Source: JAEUJM01 sp041908445 (lineage in GTDB: Bacteria; Actinomycetota; Acidimicrobiia; Acidimicrobiales; DATDAH01). From it: a DNA stretch of 64,000 nucleotides. The position numbers and the translations under genes were made by a program. The stretch lies in the NCBI GenBank assembly GCA_041908445.1, contig JAYRFK010000043.1:1-64000 (forward strand), in the 5' to 3' direction. The notes under the pieces are model-generated. The model searched no databases. It was not told where the DNA came from and worked only from the letters and a program-made list of their open reading frames with translations. The stretch's first letter is position 1, and each line of letters begins with the position of its first letter. This document shows positions 33,894 to 40,716 of this stretch, in pieces.

Positions 33894-34172
33894 ATGCGCA
33901 CCACCTGTCCGTCGGGGAGCGCGCCCCGCGCCGTGTCCCCGGTGCCGTCCCGGCCGCCGGCCGCCTACGTGGCCCCGGCCTTCGCCCCCGGTGGGGGCCC
34001 CGCCCCCGGGCTCGAGGAATCGCCGGTCGCCACCTTCGTGGCGACGATCCTGGTGATCCTCGCCTTCTTCACCAGCACCGCGGCCTGGTGCTGGTTCGTG
34101 TGCCGCCGCAACGGCGGCGTCCGCTCGTGCAGCGTCGGCTGGTACAAGGCCACCGCCCGCTGCCGGCGCTGA
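33894..34172 (+). CDS. Small Cys-rich membrane peptide, candidate precursor of a processed peptide
   Basis: A 92-residue peptide with no recognised family. A perfect AAGGAGGG with good spacing precedes ATG 33894. The chain has a Pro/Ala/Gly-rich leader-like part (residues 1-44), a transmembrane segment (SPVATFVATILVILAFF, to about residue 69) and a cationic C-terminus with four Cys (66, 70, 79, 90) and seven Arg/Lys. Downstream genes encode a PqqD-like/M50 protease fusion and an ABC transporter, so intramembrane cleavage and export of the C-terminal Cys-rich segment is a reasonable inference. It could instead be a plain membrane peptide. A strong hairpin follows it. Confidence 0.6.
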   Translation: MRTTCPSGSAPRAVSPVPSRPPAAYVAPAFAPGGGPAPGLEESPVATFVATILVILAFFTSTAAWCWFVCRRNGGVRSCSVGWYKATARCRR

Positions 34173-34228
34173 CCGCGGGGGCGCGCCCCGCGCGCTGACC
34201 CGCTCGCGGCCCTCGCCGCCTCACCGTC

Positions 34229-34261
34229 CCCACCCGGGCGCGCTCGGCTCGCCCGGGTGGG
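34229..34261 (+). terminator. Strong 12-bp hairpin between the peptide gene and the protease gene
   Basis: Perfect arms CCCACCCGGGCG (34229-34240) and CGCCCGGGTGGG (34250-34261) around a 9-base loop, 57 bp after the peptide stop. No T-tract follows. It could be a leaky terminator or RNA-stabilising element that raises expression of the peptide relative to the maturation genes, as is common for precursor peptides. A shorter GCGGGG/CCCCGC hairpin also lies just after the peptide stop (about 34177-34191). Confidence 0.55.
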
Positions 34262-34305
34262 CGTCGGCCGTCCCCTCGCGCCCGTCCCCGACGAAAGGGC
34301 CCGCC

Positions 34306-35151
34306 ATGGCCTTCTCCCTCGACGCCTCCGACCGCGTCGCCCTCGACACCTGCACCCTCGACCACGACGCCCTGGTCGACGCCTTCACCGCGGACCGCTA
34401 CCGCCTGGGCCCCACCGCGGCGGCGCTCCTCGCGGGCTGCGACGGCCGGGTGCGCGCCGGCGACCTCGCCGCCGAGCACGCCCTGGCCTACGGCGTCGAC
34501 CCGGCGGTGCTGCTCCACGACCTCGGCACCTTCGTGGGCGAGTTGGCCGACGTCGGCCTCGTGCGCATCCGCCGGCCATGGCGCCACCACGTGGTCGGCG
34601 GGGTGCTCGAGCTCGTCCTCCCGTCGCCCGCCGACGCGCTGGTCGTGCGCCGGCGCTTCCCGGCCACGGCGGCCGGGTGCGTCCGGGGCGTCCTGCACTC
34701 GGCGCGGACGCTGGCGGTCCTCACCATGGTCTGGACGGTGGCGCTCGTCGGGGCCATCGCCACCTTCGCCCCCGGTGCCTCCCTGGCCACGGGCCTCGTC
34801 CCCGCCGCGACCGGCGCCGCCGGCGTGCTCGCCGTCGTGGCCCACGAGGTCGGCCACCTCGTCGCCGTGCGCGCCGTCGCCGGCCAGGCGAAGTACGTGG
34901 CCGCCGGCCCGTCGCAGGTGGGCGTGATCCACGACGTGCACGACCCGGGGCGCCGGCGCCGGGTGGCCGTGGCCGGGCCGGTCGGTGGTGCGGTCGTGGC
35001 AGTGGTGGCGGCCGCGGCCCTGCTCTCGCCGCTCCCCCACCCCGCCGACGCCCTCGCCGTCCCCACCGCCGTGCTGCTCGCCGGGTTCCAGCTCCTGGGG
35101 CTGCTGCCGTTCACCCGGGACGGCCGCCACCTGTGGGCGGTGGCCCGGTGA
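34306..35151 (+). CDS. PqqD-like domain fused to an M50 site-2-type membrane metalloprotease
   Basis: A 281-residue protein. Residues about 20-88 (DALVDAFTADRYRLGPTAAA to LLHDLGTFVGELADVGLVRI) have the winged-helix pattern of PqqD, the peptide-recognition element of many ribosomal peptide pathways. The rest is a membrane domain with HEVGHL (His180, Glu181, His184) and a downstream LLPFTRDGRHL supplying the third metal ligand (Asp272), the M50 arrangement. Such proteases cut inside or next to membrane helices. Gene order peptide, protease, ABC transporter recalls the yydFGHIJ epipeptide system, minus its radical SAM enzyme. Start ATG 34306 has GAAAGG upstream. Confidence 0.75.
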   Translation: MAFSLDASDRVALDTCTLDHDALVDAFTADRYRLGPTAAALLAGCDGRVRAGDLAAEHALAYGVDPAVLLHDLGTFVGELADVGLVRIRRPWRHHVVGGVLELVLPSPADALVVRRRFPATAAGCVRGVLHSARTLAVLTMVWTVALVGAIATFAPGASLATGLVPAATGAAGVLAVVAHEVGHLVAVRAVAGQAKYVAAGPSQVGVIHDVHDPGRRRRVAVAGPVGGAVVAVVAAAALLSPLPHPADALAVPTAVLLAGFQLLGLLPFTRDGRHLWAVAR

Positions 35152-35912
35152 TCGCCGTGCGCCCCGCACCGTCCGACCCGGTGGTCCGCCTCGTCGGCGC
35201 CACCGTCGTAGCCGGCGCCTTCACCCTCGGCCCGCTCGACCTCGAGGTCGCCGCCGGCACGGTCCACGTCGTGCTCGGCGCCAACGGCGCCGGCAAGACC
35301 ACCCTGCTCGACCTCGTGGTCGGGCTCCGCGCCCCCGACGACGGGACGGTGGAGGTCGAGGGCCGGGTGCCCGACCCCGACGACACCGCCCGCTACCGCC
35401 GGCTCGGGTTCGCCCCCGACGACGAGCGCTCGATCCCGCTCGAGCTCACCGCCCCCGAGCTGTGGGCGCTGTGCGCCCGGCTCCACGCCCGGGTCGCCGG
35501 CGACCCGGCGGCGATGACCGACCGGGCTGGCGTGGTGGCCGACCGGCTGCGCTTCGACCCGCCGCCGTATCCCCTGCGGGCCCACAGCCACGGCATGCGC
35601 CGCAAGGCCCAGCTGGTCGCCGCGCTGCTGCACGACCCACCCCTCGTGGTGCTCGACGAGCCCACGAACGGCCTCGACCCGCTGTCAGCCCACGACCTCG
35701 GCACCCTCCTCGGCGAGCGGGCCGAGGCCGAGGGCGCCACCGCGCTGGTCACCACCCACGACCTGCTGTGGGCCCTGCGCTTCGCGGACGTGCTCACCCT
35801 CATGGCCGACGGCGAGATCCGCTTCGACGCCCCGCCGTCCGAGCTCGTCCCCGCCGACACCCTCGCGGCCGCGGCGGACGCCTTCGACGAGCTCGCCGAC
35901 GGGCTCCGCTGA
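35148..35912 (+). CDS. ABC transporter ATP-binding protein of the peptide cassette
   Basis: A 254-residue ABC ATPase. Walker A is LGANGAGKTTLLDLVVG, Walker B is DPPLVVLDEPTNGLDPLSAH and the switch His is in LVTTHDLLWAL. The signature motif is degenerate: AHSHGMRRKAQLVAALL in place of the usual LSGGMRQR. GTG 35148 overlaps the protease stop, and its stop overlaps the next gene start, so the three are translationally coupled. It should power export, or immunity by expulsion, together with the permease. Confidence 0.87.
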   Translation: MIAVRPAPSDPVVRLVGATVVAGAFTLGPLDLEVAAGTVHVVLGANGAGKTTLLDLVVGLRAPDDGTVEVEGRVPDPDDTARYRRLGFAPDDERSIPLELTAPELWALCARLHARVAGDPAAMTDRAGVVADRLRFDPPPYPLRAHSHGMRRKAQLVAALLHDPPLVVLDEPTNGLDPLSAHDLGTLLGERAEAEGATALVTTHDLLWALRFADVLTLMADGEIRFDAPPSELVPADTLAAAADAFDELADGLR

Positions 35913-37393
35913 TGCCCGCACCACCTGCGTCGCCGGTTCTGGCTCCCGATTCGATCGCCAGGACGATCGAATCAGGAGCCAGTTCGGTGGGCCGGGGCGG
36001 GCTGGTGGTGCTCGGCGGACTGGTGGTGCGGCGGTGGGCGGTGGCCGCGGGCACCTCGCCGCGGGGCCTGGTCGGCGGCGGCGCGGTCGTGGCCCCGGTG
36101 CTCGCCGGCGTCGGCTGGGCGCTGGCCGGACGGGTGCCGGCCCGGCGGGACGAGCTGCTCGCCCTCGGGCTCGTCGTCGCGGTGTGGGCGATCGCGGCGG
36201 GGTTCGGGGTCCTCGCCGCCCACGCCAGCACCGTGCCGCCGTCGCTCGGGTTCCTGCGGACGATGCCCGTGTCCCGGTCCGCGGTGGACGCGGCGGCCGC
36301 CCTGCCGCTCGCCGTGCTGGGCAGCGCCGGGGCGCTCGTGCTCGGCCCGCCGGCGGTGGTCACCACCGCCGCGGCGGCCGGACGGGGCGCCGGGCCGACC
36401 GCGGTCGCCCTGTCGGTGACCGTGGTCGCCGGCGGCGCGGTCGGCGCCATCCTGCACGGTCTCGCGGGCCGGCTGACGGCCGGCACGGTCGTGGCGCCGC
36501 TCCGACTCACCCTCGCGGTGCTGGCCTGGTTCGCTCTGGTCGGCCTCGCGCTGGCCGCCGCCCTGCCGGCGCTCGGCCGCCTGGGGGACGGGGGCGGAGC
36601 GTGGGCACTGACGCCGCTCGGTTGGTCCCTCCCCTGGTGGGCGCTCGTCGCGCCCGAGTCCGTCAGCGCGCTGGGGGCGCTCGGCACCGCGGTCGTGCTG
36701 GTCGCCGGCGCCCTCGCCGCCCGACCGGCGCCGACCGGGCCCCAGGTGGTGCCGCCGGTGACGGCGACTCGGCTCGACGGTCCCCTGCTCGTCGCCCGGG
36801 TCGAGAGCCGCCGCCTCCTGCGCCACCCCCGCACCCTCGAGGCGGTGGTGGTCGCCGGCGCCACCGCGGTCGCGCTCGTCGCCGGCGCCGCCTGGGCGTC
36901 CCGGCGCGTGACCGGCGCGCTCGACCCGGCCGTCATCGCGCTCCTCGGTGCCCAGGTCGCCAGCGCGCCGGCGGCACTGGCTCGGGGCCTGTCGGATCGG
37001 CACCGGCCCGCCGAGGCGACGCTCGCCCTCAGGTGCGGCGCCCACCTGACCGCGCTCTGGACGGGCGCCCTCGTGGTGGTCGTCCTCGCCGCCGCGCCGG
37101 CACTGCTCGGCGCGTCCGTCCTCCTCTCCCCCGCCGTCGCCGCCACCTGGCTGGCGGCGCTGGTCCCCTTCACCGCGGTCGCGGTCCTGATCTCGGTGGC
37201 GCTCACGCCGGAGCTGGGCAACGGCTCCGCCGAGGCGGGGGCGGTCCTCGCCGCCGCGCTGCTCACCACGGTGCTGGTCGCCGCCGCCGGCGATCTCGGC
37301 CTCCCGGTCCTCGCCCTCGTCGGCGCCGCCGCGACCCTCGCCGCGCTCGCCGCGGCCACCGCCCTCGAACGCGCCCACCGGAGGCCCGCATGA
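35912..37393 (+). CDS. ABC transporter permease-like membrane protein of the peptide cassette
   Basis: A 493-residue protein with about twelve hydrophobic segments and no recognisable signature beyond its position after the ABC ATPase. ATG 35912 overlaps the ATPase stop (ATGA). The first 25 codons contain a 19-bp inverted repeat and codons such as TCA, GGA, AGT and GAT that are rare here, so the true start may be GTG 35987 (MGRGGLVVLGGLVVRRW). Motifs such as FLRTMPVSRSAVDAAAALPL and RVESRRLLRHPRTLEAVVV are reminiscent of ABC-2 type exporters for antibiotics and peptides. Confidence 0.7.
   Translation: MPAPPASPVLAPDSIARTIESGASSVGRGGLVVLGGLVVRRWAVAAGTSPRGLVGGGAVVAPVLAGVGWALAGRVPARRDELLALGLVVAVWAIAAGFGVLAAHASTVPPSLGFLRTMPVSRSAVDAAAALPLAVLGSAGALVLGPPAVVTTAAAAGRGAGPTAVALSVTVVAGGAVGAILHGLAGRLTAGTVVAPLRLTLAVLAWFALVGLALAAALPALGRLGDGGGAWALTPLGWSLPWWALVAPESVSALGALGTAVVLVAGALAARPAPTGPQVVPPVTATRLDGPLLVARVESRRLLRHPRTLEAVVVAGATAVALVAGAAWASRRVTGALDPAVIALLGAQVASAPAALARGLSDRHRPAEATLALRCGAHLTALWTGALVVVVLAAAPALLGASVLLSPAVAATWLAALVPFTAVAVLISVALTPELGNGSAEAGAVLAAALLTTVLVAAAGDLGLPVLALVGAAATLAALAAATALERAHRRPA
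35939..35982. repeat. 19-bp inverted repeat at the start of the permease gene
   Basis: Arms CTGGCTCCCGATTCGATCG (35939-35957) and CGATCGAATCAGGAGCCAG (35964-35982) differ at one position and enclose a 6-base loop. The base composition is clearly less GC-rich than the surroundings. If the permease starts at GTG 35987, the element is intergenic and directly upstream of the start. Confidence 0.85.
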
Positions 37394-37626
37394 CCCGCCC
37401 CGCCCGCACCGTCCTGGCCCTCGCCGTCGCCGCCACCCTCGGCCTGCTCGTCGTCGCCACCGCCACCGGCCGGGCCGCCGCCGGCCCGCTGGTGGTGTGG
37501 GCCGTCCACCATGAGATCACCGCCGAGGGCTCGGAGGTCCGACTCCGCCCCGGCATCGGGCTGCTGGCCCTGTGGCTCGTGGCCGCGGCGGCGCTGGTCG
37601 CTATTCGTCGTCGACGTGATGTGTAG
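37390..37626 (+). CDS. Small membrane protein of the peptide cassette
   Basis: A 78-residue protein with two hydrophobic segments (VLALAVAATLGLLVVATATG and GIGLLALWLVAAAALVAI) joined by an extracytoplasmic loop (HHEITAEGSEVRLRPG). ATG 37390 overlaps the permease stop by four bases. Small two-span proteins in such operons are often immunity or transport accessories, but nothing in the sequence proves that. VapB starts 2 bp after its stop codon. Confidence 0.6.
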   Translation: MTRPARTVLALAVAATLGLLVVATATGRAAAGPLVVWAVHHEITAEGSEVRLRPGIGLLALWLVAAAALVAIRRRRDV

Positions 37627-37628
37627 GG

Positions 37629-37859
37629 ATGTGTACGGTGCGACTCGTGGGCCGGACCAACATCGTGATCGATGACGAGCTGGTGGCGAAGGCCAAGGAG
37701 CTCTACGGCTTCGAGACGACGAGGGAGGTCGTCGACTTCGCCCTGCGACGCCTGGTCGGACAAGGCTCGCGGGAAGGGTTTCGACGCCTCCGTGGCATGG
37801 GCTGGGAGGGCGACCTCGACGAGATGCGCCGGACGCGGTTCCCCGATTGGTCGGAGTAG
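37629..37859 (+). CDS. vapB: VapB-type antitoxin
   Basis: A 76-residue antitoxin. The N-terminus RTNIVIDDELVAKAKELYGF, then TTREVVDFALRRLVG, is the DUF2191/VapB ribbon-helix-helix of actinobacteria, and the C-terminal FRRLRGMGWEGDLDEMRRTR is the toxin-wrapping tail. The ATG at 37629 lies 3 bases after the previous stop; GTG starts downstream are possible. Direct repeats of GATGTGTA overlap the start region (about 37617-37635) and may be an operator. The toxin gene overlaps its end. Confidence 0.88.
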   Translation: MCTVRLVGRTNIVIDDELVAKAKELYGFETTREVVDFALRRLVGQGSREGFRRLRGMGWEGDLDEMRRTRFPDWSE

Positions 37860-38254
37860 ACACCTCTGCGCTGATCGAGTTCCTCCGGTCGACCGGCTCC
37901 CCGGCGGACCGCACGCTCGATCGTCTGCTCGATGACCCGGCCGTCGAGCTGTGCATCACCGAGGTCGTGTTCATGGAGGTGCTCTCCGGTGCCCGGACGC
38001 CCGGCGAGGTCGCCGAGCTCACCGAGGAGCTGCTGCACTTCCGCATGCTGCGCCTCGACCCGCTGCGGGGCTACGAGGAGGCGGCCACGCTCTATCGGGA
38101 CTGCCGACGCGCGGGCTTGACCATCCCGAAGATGACGGACTGCCTCATCGCCGTCCCGGTGATCGAGGCCGGTGCCTCGCTGCTGCACGCCGACTCGGAC
38201 TTCGACCGCATCGCCCAGGTCGCCCCCCTCCGCATCGAACCGGTGGTGCCGTGA
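37847..38254 (+). CDS. vapC: VapC-type PIN-domain RNase toxin
   Basis: A 135-residue PIN-domain endoribonuclease. The acidic active-site residues are in VGVDTSALIEFLRS, ITEVVFMEVLSGAR, KMTDCLIAVPVIEAG and LLHADSDFDRIAQV. The TTG start at 37847 overlaps vapB by 13 bases, the usual coupling. The downstream 115 bp to the next convergent gene hold nothing recognisable. It may be an independent stability module or part of the transcript of the peptide cassette. Confidence 0.9.
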   Translation: MVGVDTSALIEFLRSTGSPADRTLDRLLDDPAVELCITEVVFMEVLSGARTPGEVAELTEELLHFRMLRLDPLRGYEEAATLYRDCRRAGLTIPKMTDCLIAVPVIEAGASLLHADSDFDRIAQVAPLRIEPVVP

Positions 38255-38369
38255 GGATGCTGTCCCTCCTGCAGGACGCCCTTGCCCGCTGCCGGTACCC
38301 GACCGTCGGACCTAGATGGCTAGCAGGGACGAGGGCGGCGCGGAATGAACACCGACCCCCTTGGCACGG

Positions 38370-39062
38370 TCAGGGCAGGGCGCCTTCGGCCATGACGGCC
38401 AGCGCGGGGCCGTAGAGGTCGCGCTTGAGCTGGCCGACGGTGGAGCGGCCGCGGGCGGCCTGGGTGACGGCCAGCGCCACCGCGTCGCGGACGACCTCGT
38501 TCTCGGGGGCGACGGCGTCGACGATGGCCTTCGCCAGCGCCTCGTCGGCCGGGTAGCGCCGGCCGGTCAACACCGCCTCGTGAGCGACCTGGGGGGTGAG
38601 GCGGGCCTGGACGATGGCGGCCATGCCCGGCGCCAGCGGCATGTTGAGGTCGACCTCGGGCAGGCACCAGAAGCCCCGGTCGGAGCGCATGACCCGGGCG
38701 TCGTGGGCGAGGGTCAGCATGGCCCCGCCGGCGAAGGCGTGGCCGTTGATCGCGGCGACCGTGTAGGTCGGGAACGACAGGAGCCGCCCCAGCAGACGGA
38801 TGGTGTCGGTGATCATCTCGCCCGACAGGTGGCGCTCCTCGGGGGCCAGCGTGCCCATCCAGTCGAGGTCGAGGCCGTTCGAATAGAACTTCCCGGTCCC
38901 GGTGGTGACCAGCGCCGTGTAGGTGTCGTCGCCCTCGACCTCGTCGAGCGCCGCGTTCCACGCCGCGATGGACGTGGGGTTGAAGCGGTTGTCGCCGGCG
39001 GTCAGCGTGATGAGCGCGACCTCGTCGCGCCGCTCGAGGGTGAGCGGCCCGAAGTCGGTCAC
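38370..39062 (-). CDS. Enoyl-CoA hydratase/isomerase family protein, ECI-like
   Basis: A 230-residue crotonase-fold enzyme. The oxyanion-hole regions are GKFYSNGLDLDWMG and INGHAFAGGAMLTLAHDARV, followed by DRGFWCLPEVDLNMPL, which resembles delta3,delta2-enoyl-CoA isomerases more than hydratases. GTG 39060-39062 (MTDFGPLTLERRDEVALI) matches the usual start; an upstream ATG at 39110 would place the N-terminus inside a 14-bp inverted repeat and is less likely. It lies downstream of the 14-gene nuo operon on the same strand. Confidence 0.82.
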   Translation of the reverse strand: MTDFGPLTLERRDEVALITLTAGDNRFNPTSIAAWNAALDEVEGDDTYTALVTTGTGKFYSNGLDLDWMGTLAPEERHLSGEMITDTIRLLGRLLSFPTYTVAAINGHAFAGGAMLTLAHDARVMRSDRGFWCLPEVDLNMPLAPGMAAIVQARLTPQVAHEAVLTGRRYPADEALAKAIVDAVAPENEVVRDAVALAVTQAARGRSTVGQLKRDLYGPALAVMAEGALP

Positions 39063-39081
39063 GGCGCGACCGCCGCACGCC

Positions 39082-39133
39082 CGTTCTGGGACCACCGTGG
39101 CGTCATCCATGGCATCAGCGTGGTCCCAGAACG
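39082..39133 (-). terminator. 14-bp inverted repeat after the 14-gene nuo operon
   Basis: Perfect arms CGTTCTGGGACCAC (39082-39095) and GTGGTCCCAGAACG (39120-39133) separated by 24 bases. It lies just after the nuoN stop at 39151 and before the isomerase start, so it is well placed as terminator or processing site of the long respiratory operon. No T-tract. Confidence 0.5.
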
Positions 39134-39150
39134 AAGGAACAGGGCTCGGG

Positions 39151-40716
39151 TCAGGGGGCCGAGGCGACGAGCACGGGGATGGCCTCGTTGGCCAGGTCCA
39201 CCAGGTGCTGCGGGAAGACGCCCACGAAGAGGGTCACGCCCAGGCAGATGGCCAGGGCCAGGCCGGCGGCCCAGGGCACCTTCACCTCGGGGCCCTCGAG
39301 CTCGGGGATCGGGTCGTCGCCGTCCTCGGCGCCCATGTACATGGACACGATGATCCGCAGGTACAGGAAGGCCGAGATGACCGCGGTGAGCATGGCGATC
39401 AGCGCCAGCCAGTAGTAGCTGGACTCGATCGCGGCCTCGAGCACGTAGAACTTGGCGAAGAAGCCGGCGGTGAGGGGCACGCCCGCCTGGGCCAGCAGGA
39501 AGACCGTGAAGAGGAAGGCCAGCACCGGCTTGCTCCCGGCCAGGCCCTTCAGGTCGTCGAGGCTGGTGAGCTCGTCACCGTGGCGGCTGACGAGGGTGAG
39601 CACGCCGAAGGTGCCGATGACCATGAAGGTGTAGACGGCCAGGTAGAACAGCGCCGCCGACGTGCCCTGGGCCGAGGCCGCGACCACGCCGAGCAGGATG
39701 AAGCCGGCGTGGTTGATCGACGAGTACGCCATCATCCGCTTGGCGTCGGTCTGGACGACCGCCAGCACCGAGCCGACGACGAGGGTCAGTACCGCGAGGG
39801 CGTAGAGGATCGGTTGCCAGTCGGACCGGTAGGTCGCGAAGGTCAGGCTGAAGACCCGGATGAGCCCGGCGAAGCCCGCCACCTTGACCGCCGAGGCCAT
39901 GAAGGCCGCCACCGGCGTGGGGGCGCCCTGGTAGACGTCGGGCGTCCAGAAGTGGAACGGCACCGCCGCGATCTTGAAGGCGAAGCCCACGAGCAGGAAG
40001 GCGAAGCCGATCAGCAACACCGAGTCCTGCAGCAGCACCTCGTCGGCGAGGAACTGGGCGATCTTCACCATGTTCGTGGAGCCGGTGGCGCCGTAGACCA
40101 TGGCGATGCCGTAGAGGAAGAACGCCGAGGAGAAGGCGCCGAGCACGAAGTACTTGATGCCGGCCTCCTGCGAGGTCATGCGCTTGCGGTGCATGGCGGC
40201 GAGCACGTAGACGCTGATCGAGAGGGTCTCGAGGCCGAGGAACATCACGATCAGGTCGTTGGCCGAGGCCATGATCACGCCGCCCGCCGCCGACAGCAGC
40301 ATGAGGACGTACATCTCGGGGCCCTCCATGCCCTCCCGGCGCAGGTAGCCGTCGGCGAGCATGGCGCAGAGCACGACCGCCGAGGCGATCACCACCGTGA
40401 TGAAGACGGAGAACCCGTCGACGCCGACGGCCGAGGCAACCGCGCTGAAGGGCCCGTCGCCGGTCTGGACCTCGTGCCACAGCGGGATGCAGGCGGCGAT
40501 GGCGCCGAGGCCCGTGAGCACCGTCCAGAGGGCGTAGAACCCGGGGAACAGCCAGCGCTTGGCCAGCGACGCGACGGTGATCAACAGGATGGCCCCGATC
40601 ACCAGGATCAGGCCGGGCCACAGCGCCGACCAGTCGATCGAGGGCGTGTCGACGGCCTGGACGTCGCTGCCGTTGGCCTGGACGAGGGTGGCCAGGCTGG
40701 TCACGAGGGCGATCAC
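39151..40716 (-). CDS. nuoN: NADH-quinone oxidoreductase subunit N (14-gene set)
   Basis: A 521-residue antiporter-like subunit. Essential Glu is in FLGLETLSISVYVLAAMHRK and Lys in FKIAAVPFHFWTPDVYQGAP; DAKRMMAYSSINHAGFILLG is the conserved broken-helix region. It ends the 14-gene nuo operon that runs from 54750 to 39151 and overlaps the nuoM stop by four bases. Confidence 0.96.
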   Translation of the reverse strand: MIALVTSLATLVQANGSDVQAVDTPSIDWSALWPGLILVIGAILLITVASLAKRWLFPGFYALWTVLTGLGAIAACIPLWHEVQTGDGPFSAVASAVGVDGFSVFITVVIASAVVLCAMLADGYLRREGMEGPEMYVLMLLSAAGGVIMASANDLIVMFLGLETLSISVYVLAAMHRKRMTSQEAGIKYFVLGAFSSAFFLYGIAMVYGATGSTNMVKIAQFLADEVLLQDSVLLIGFAFLLVGFAFKIAAVPFHFWTPDVYQGAPTPVAAFMASAVKVAGFAGLIRVFSLTFATYRSDWQPILYALAVLTLVVGSVLAVVQTDAKRMMAYSSINHAGFILLGVVAASAQGTSAALFYLAVYTFMVIGTFGVLTLVSRHGDELTSLDDLKGLAGSKPVLAFLFTVFLLAQAGVPLTAGFFAKFYVLEAAIESSYYWLALIAMLTAVISAFLYLRIIVSMYMGAEDGDDPIPELEGPEVKVPWAAGLALAICLGVTLFVGVFPQHLVDLANEAIPVLVASAP

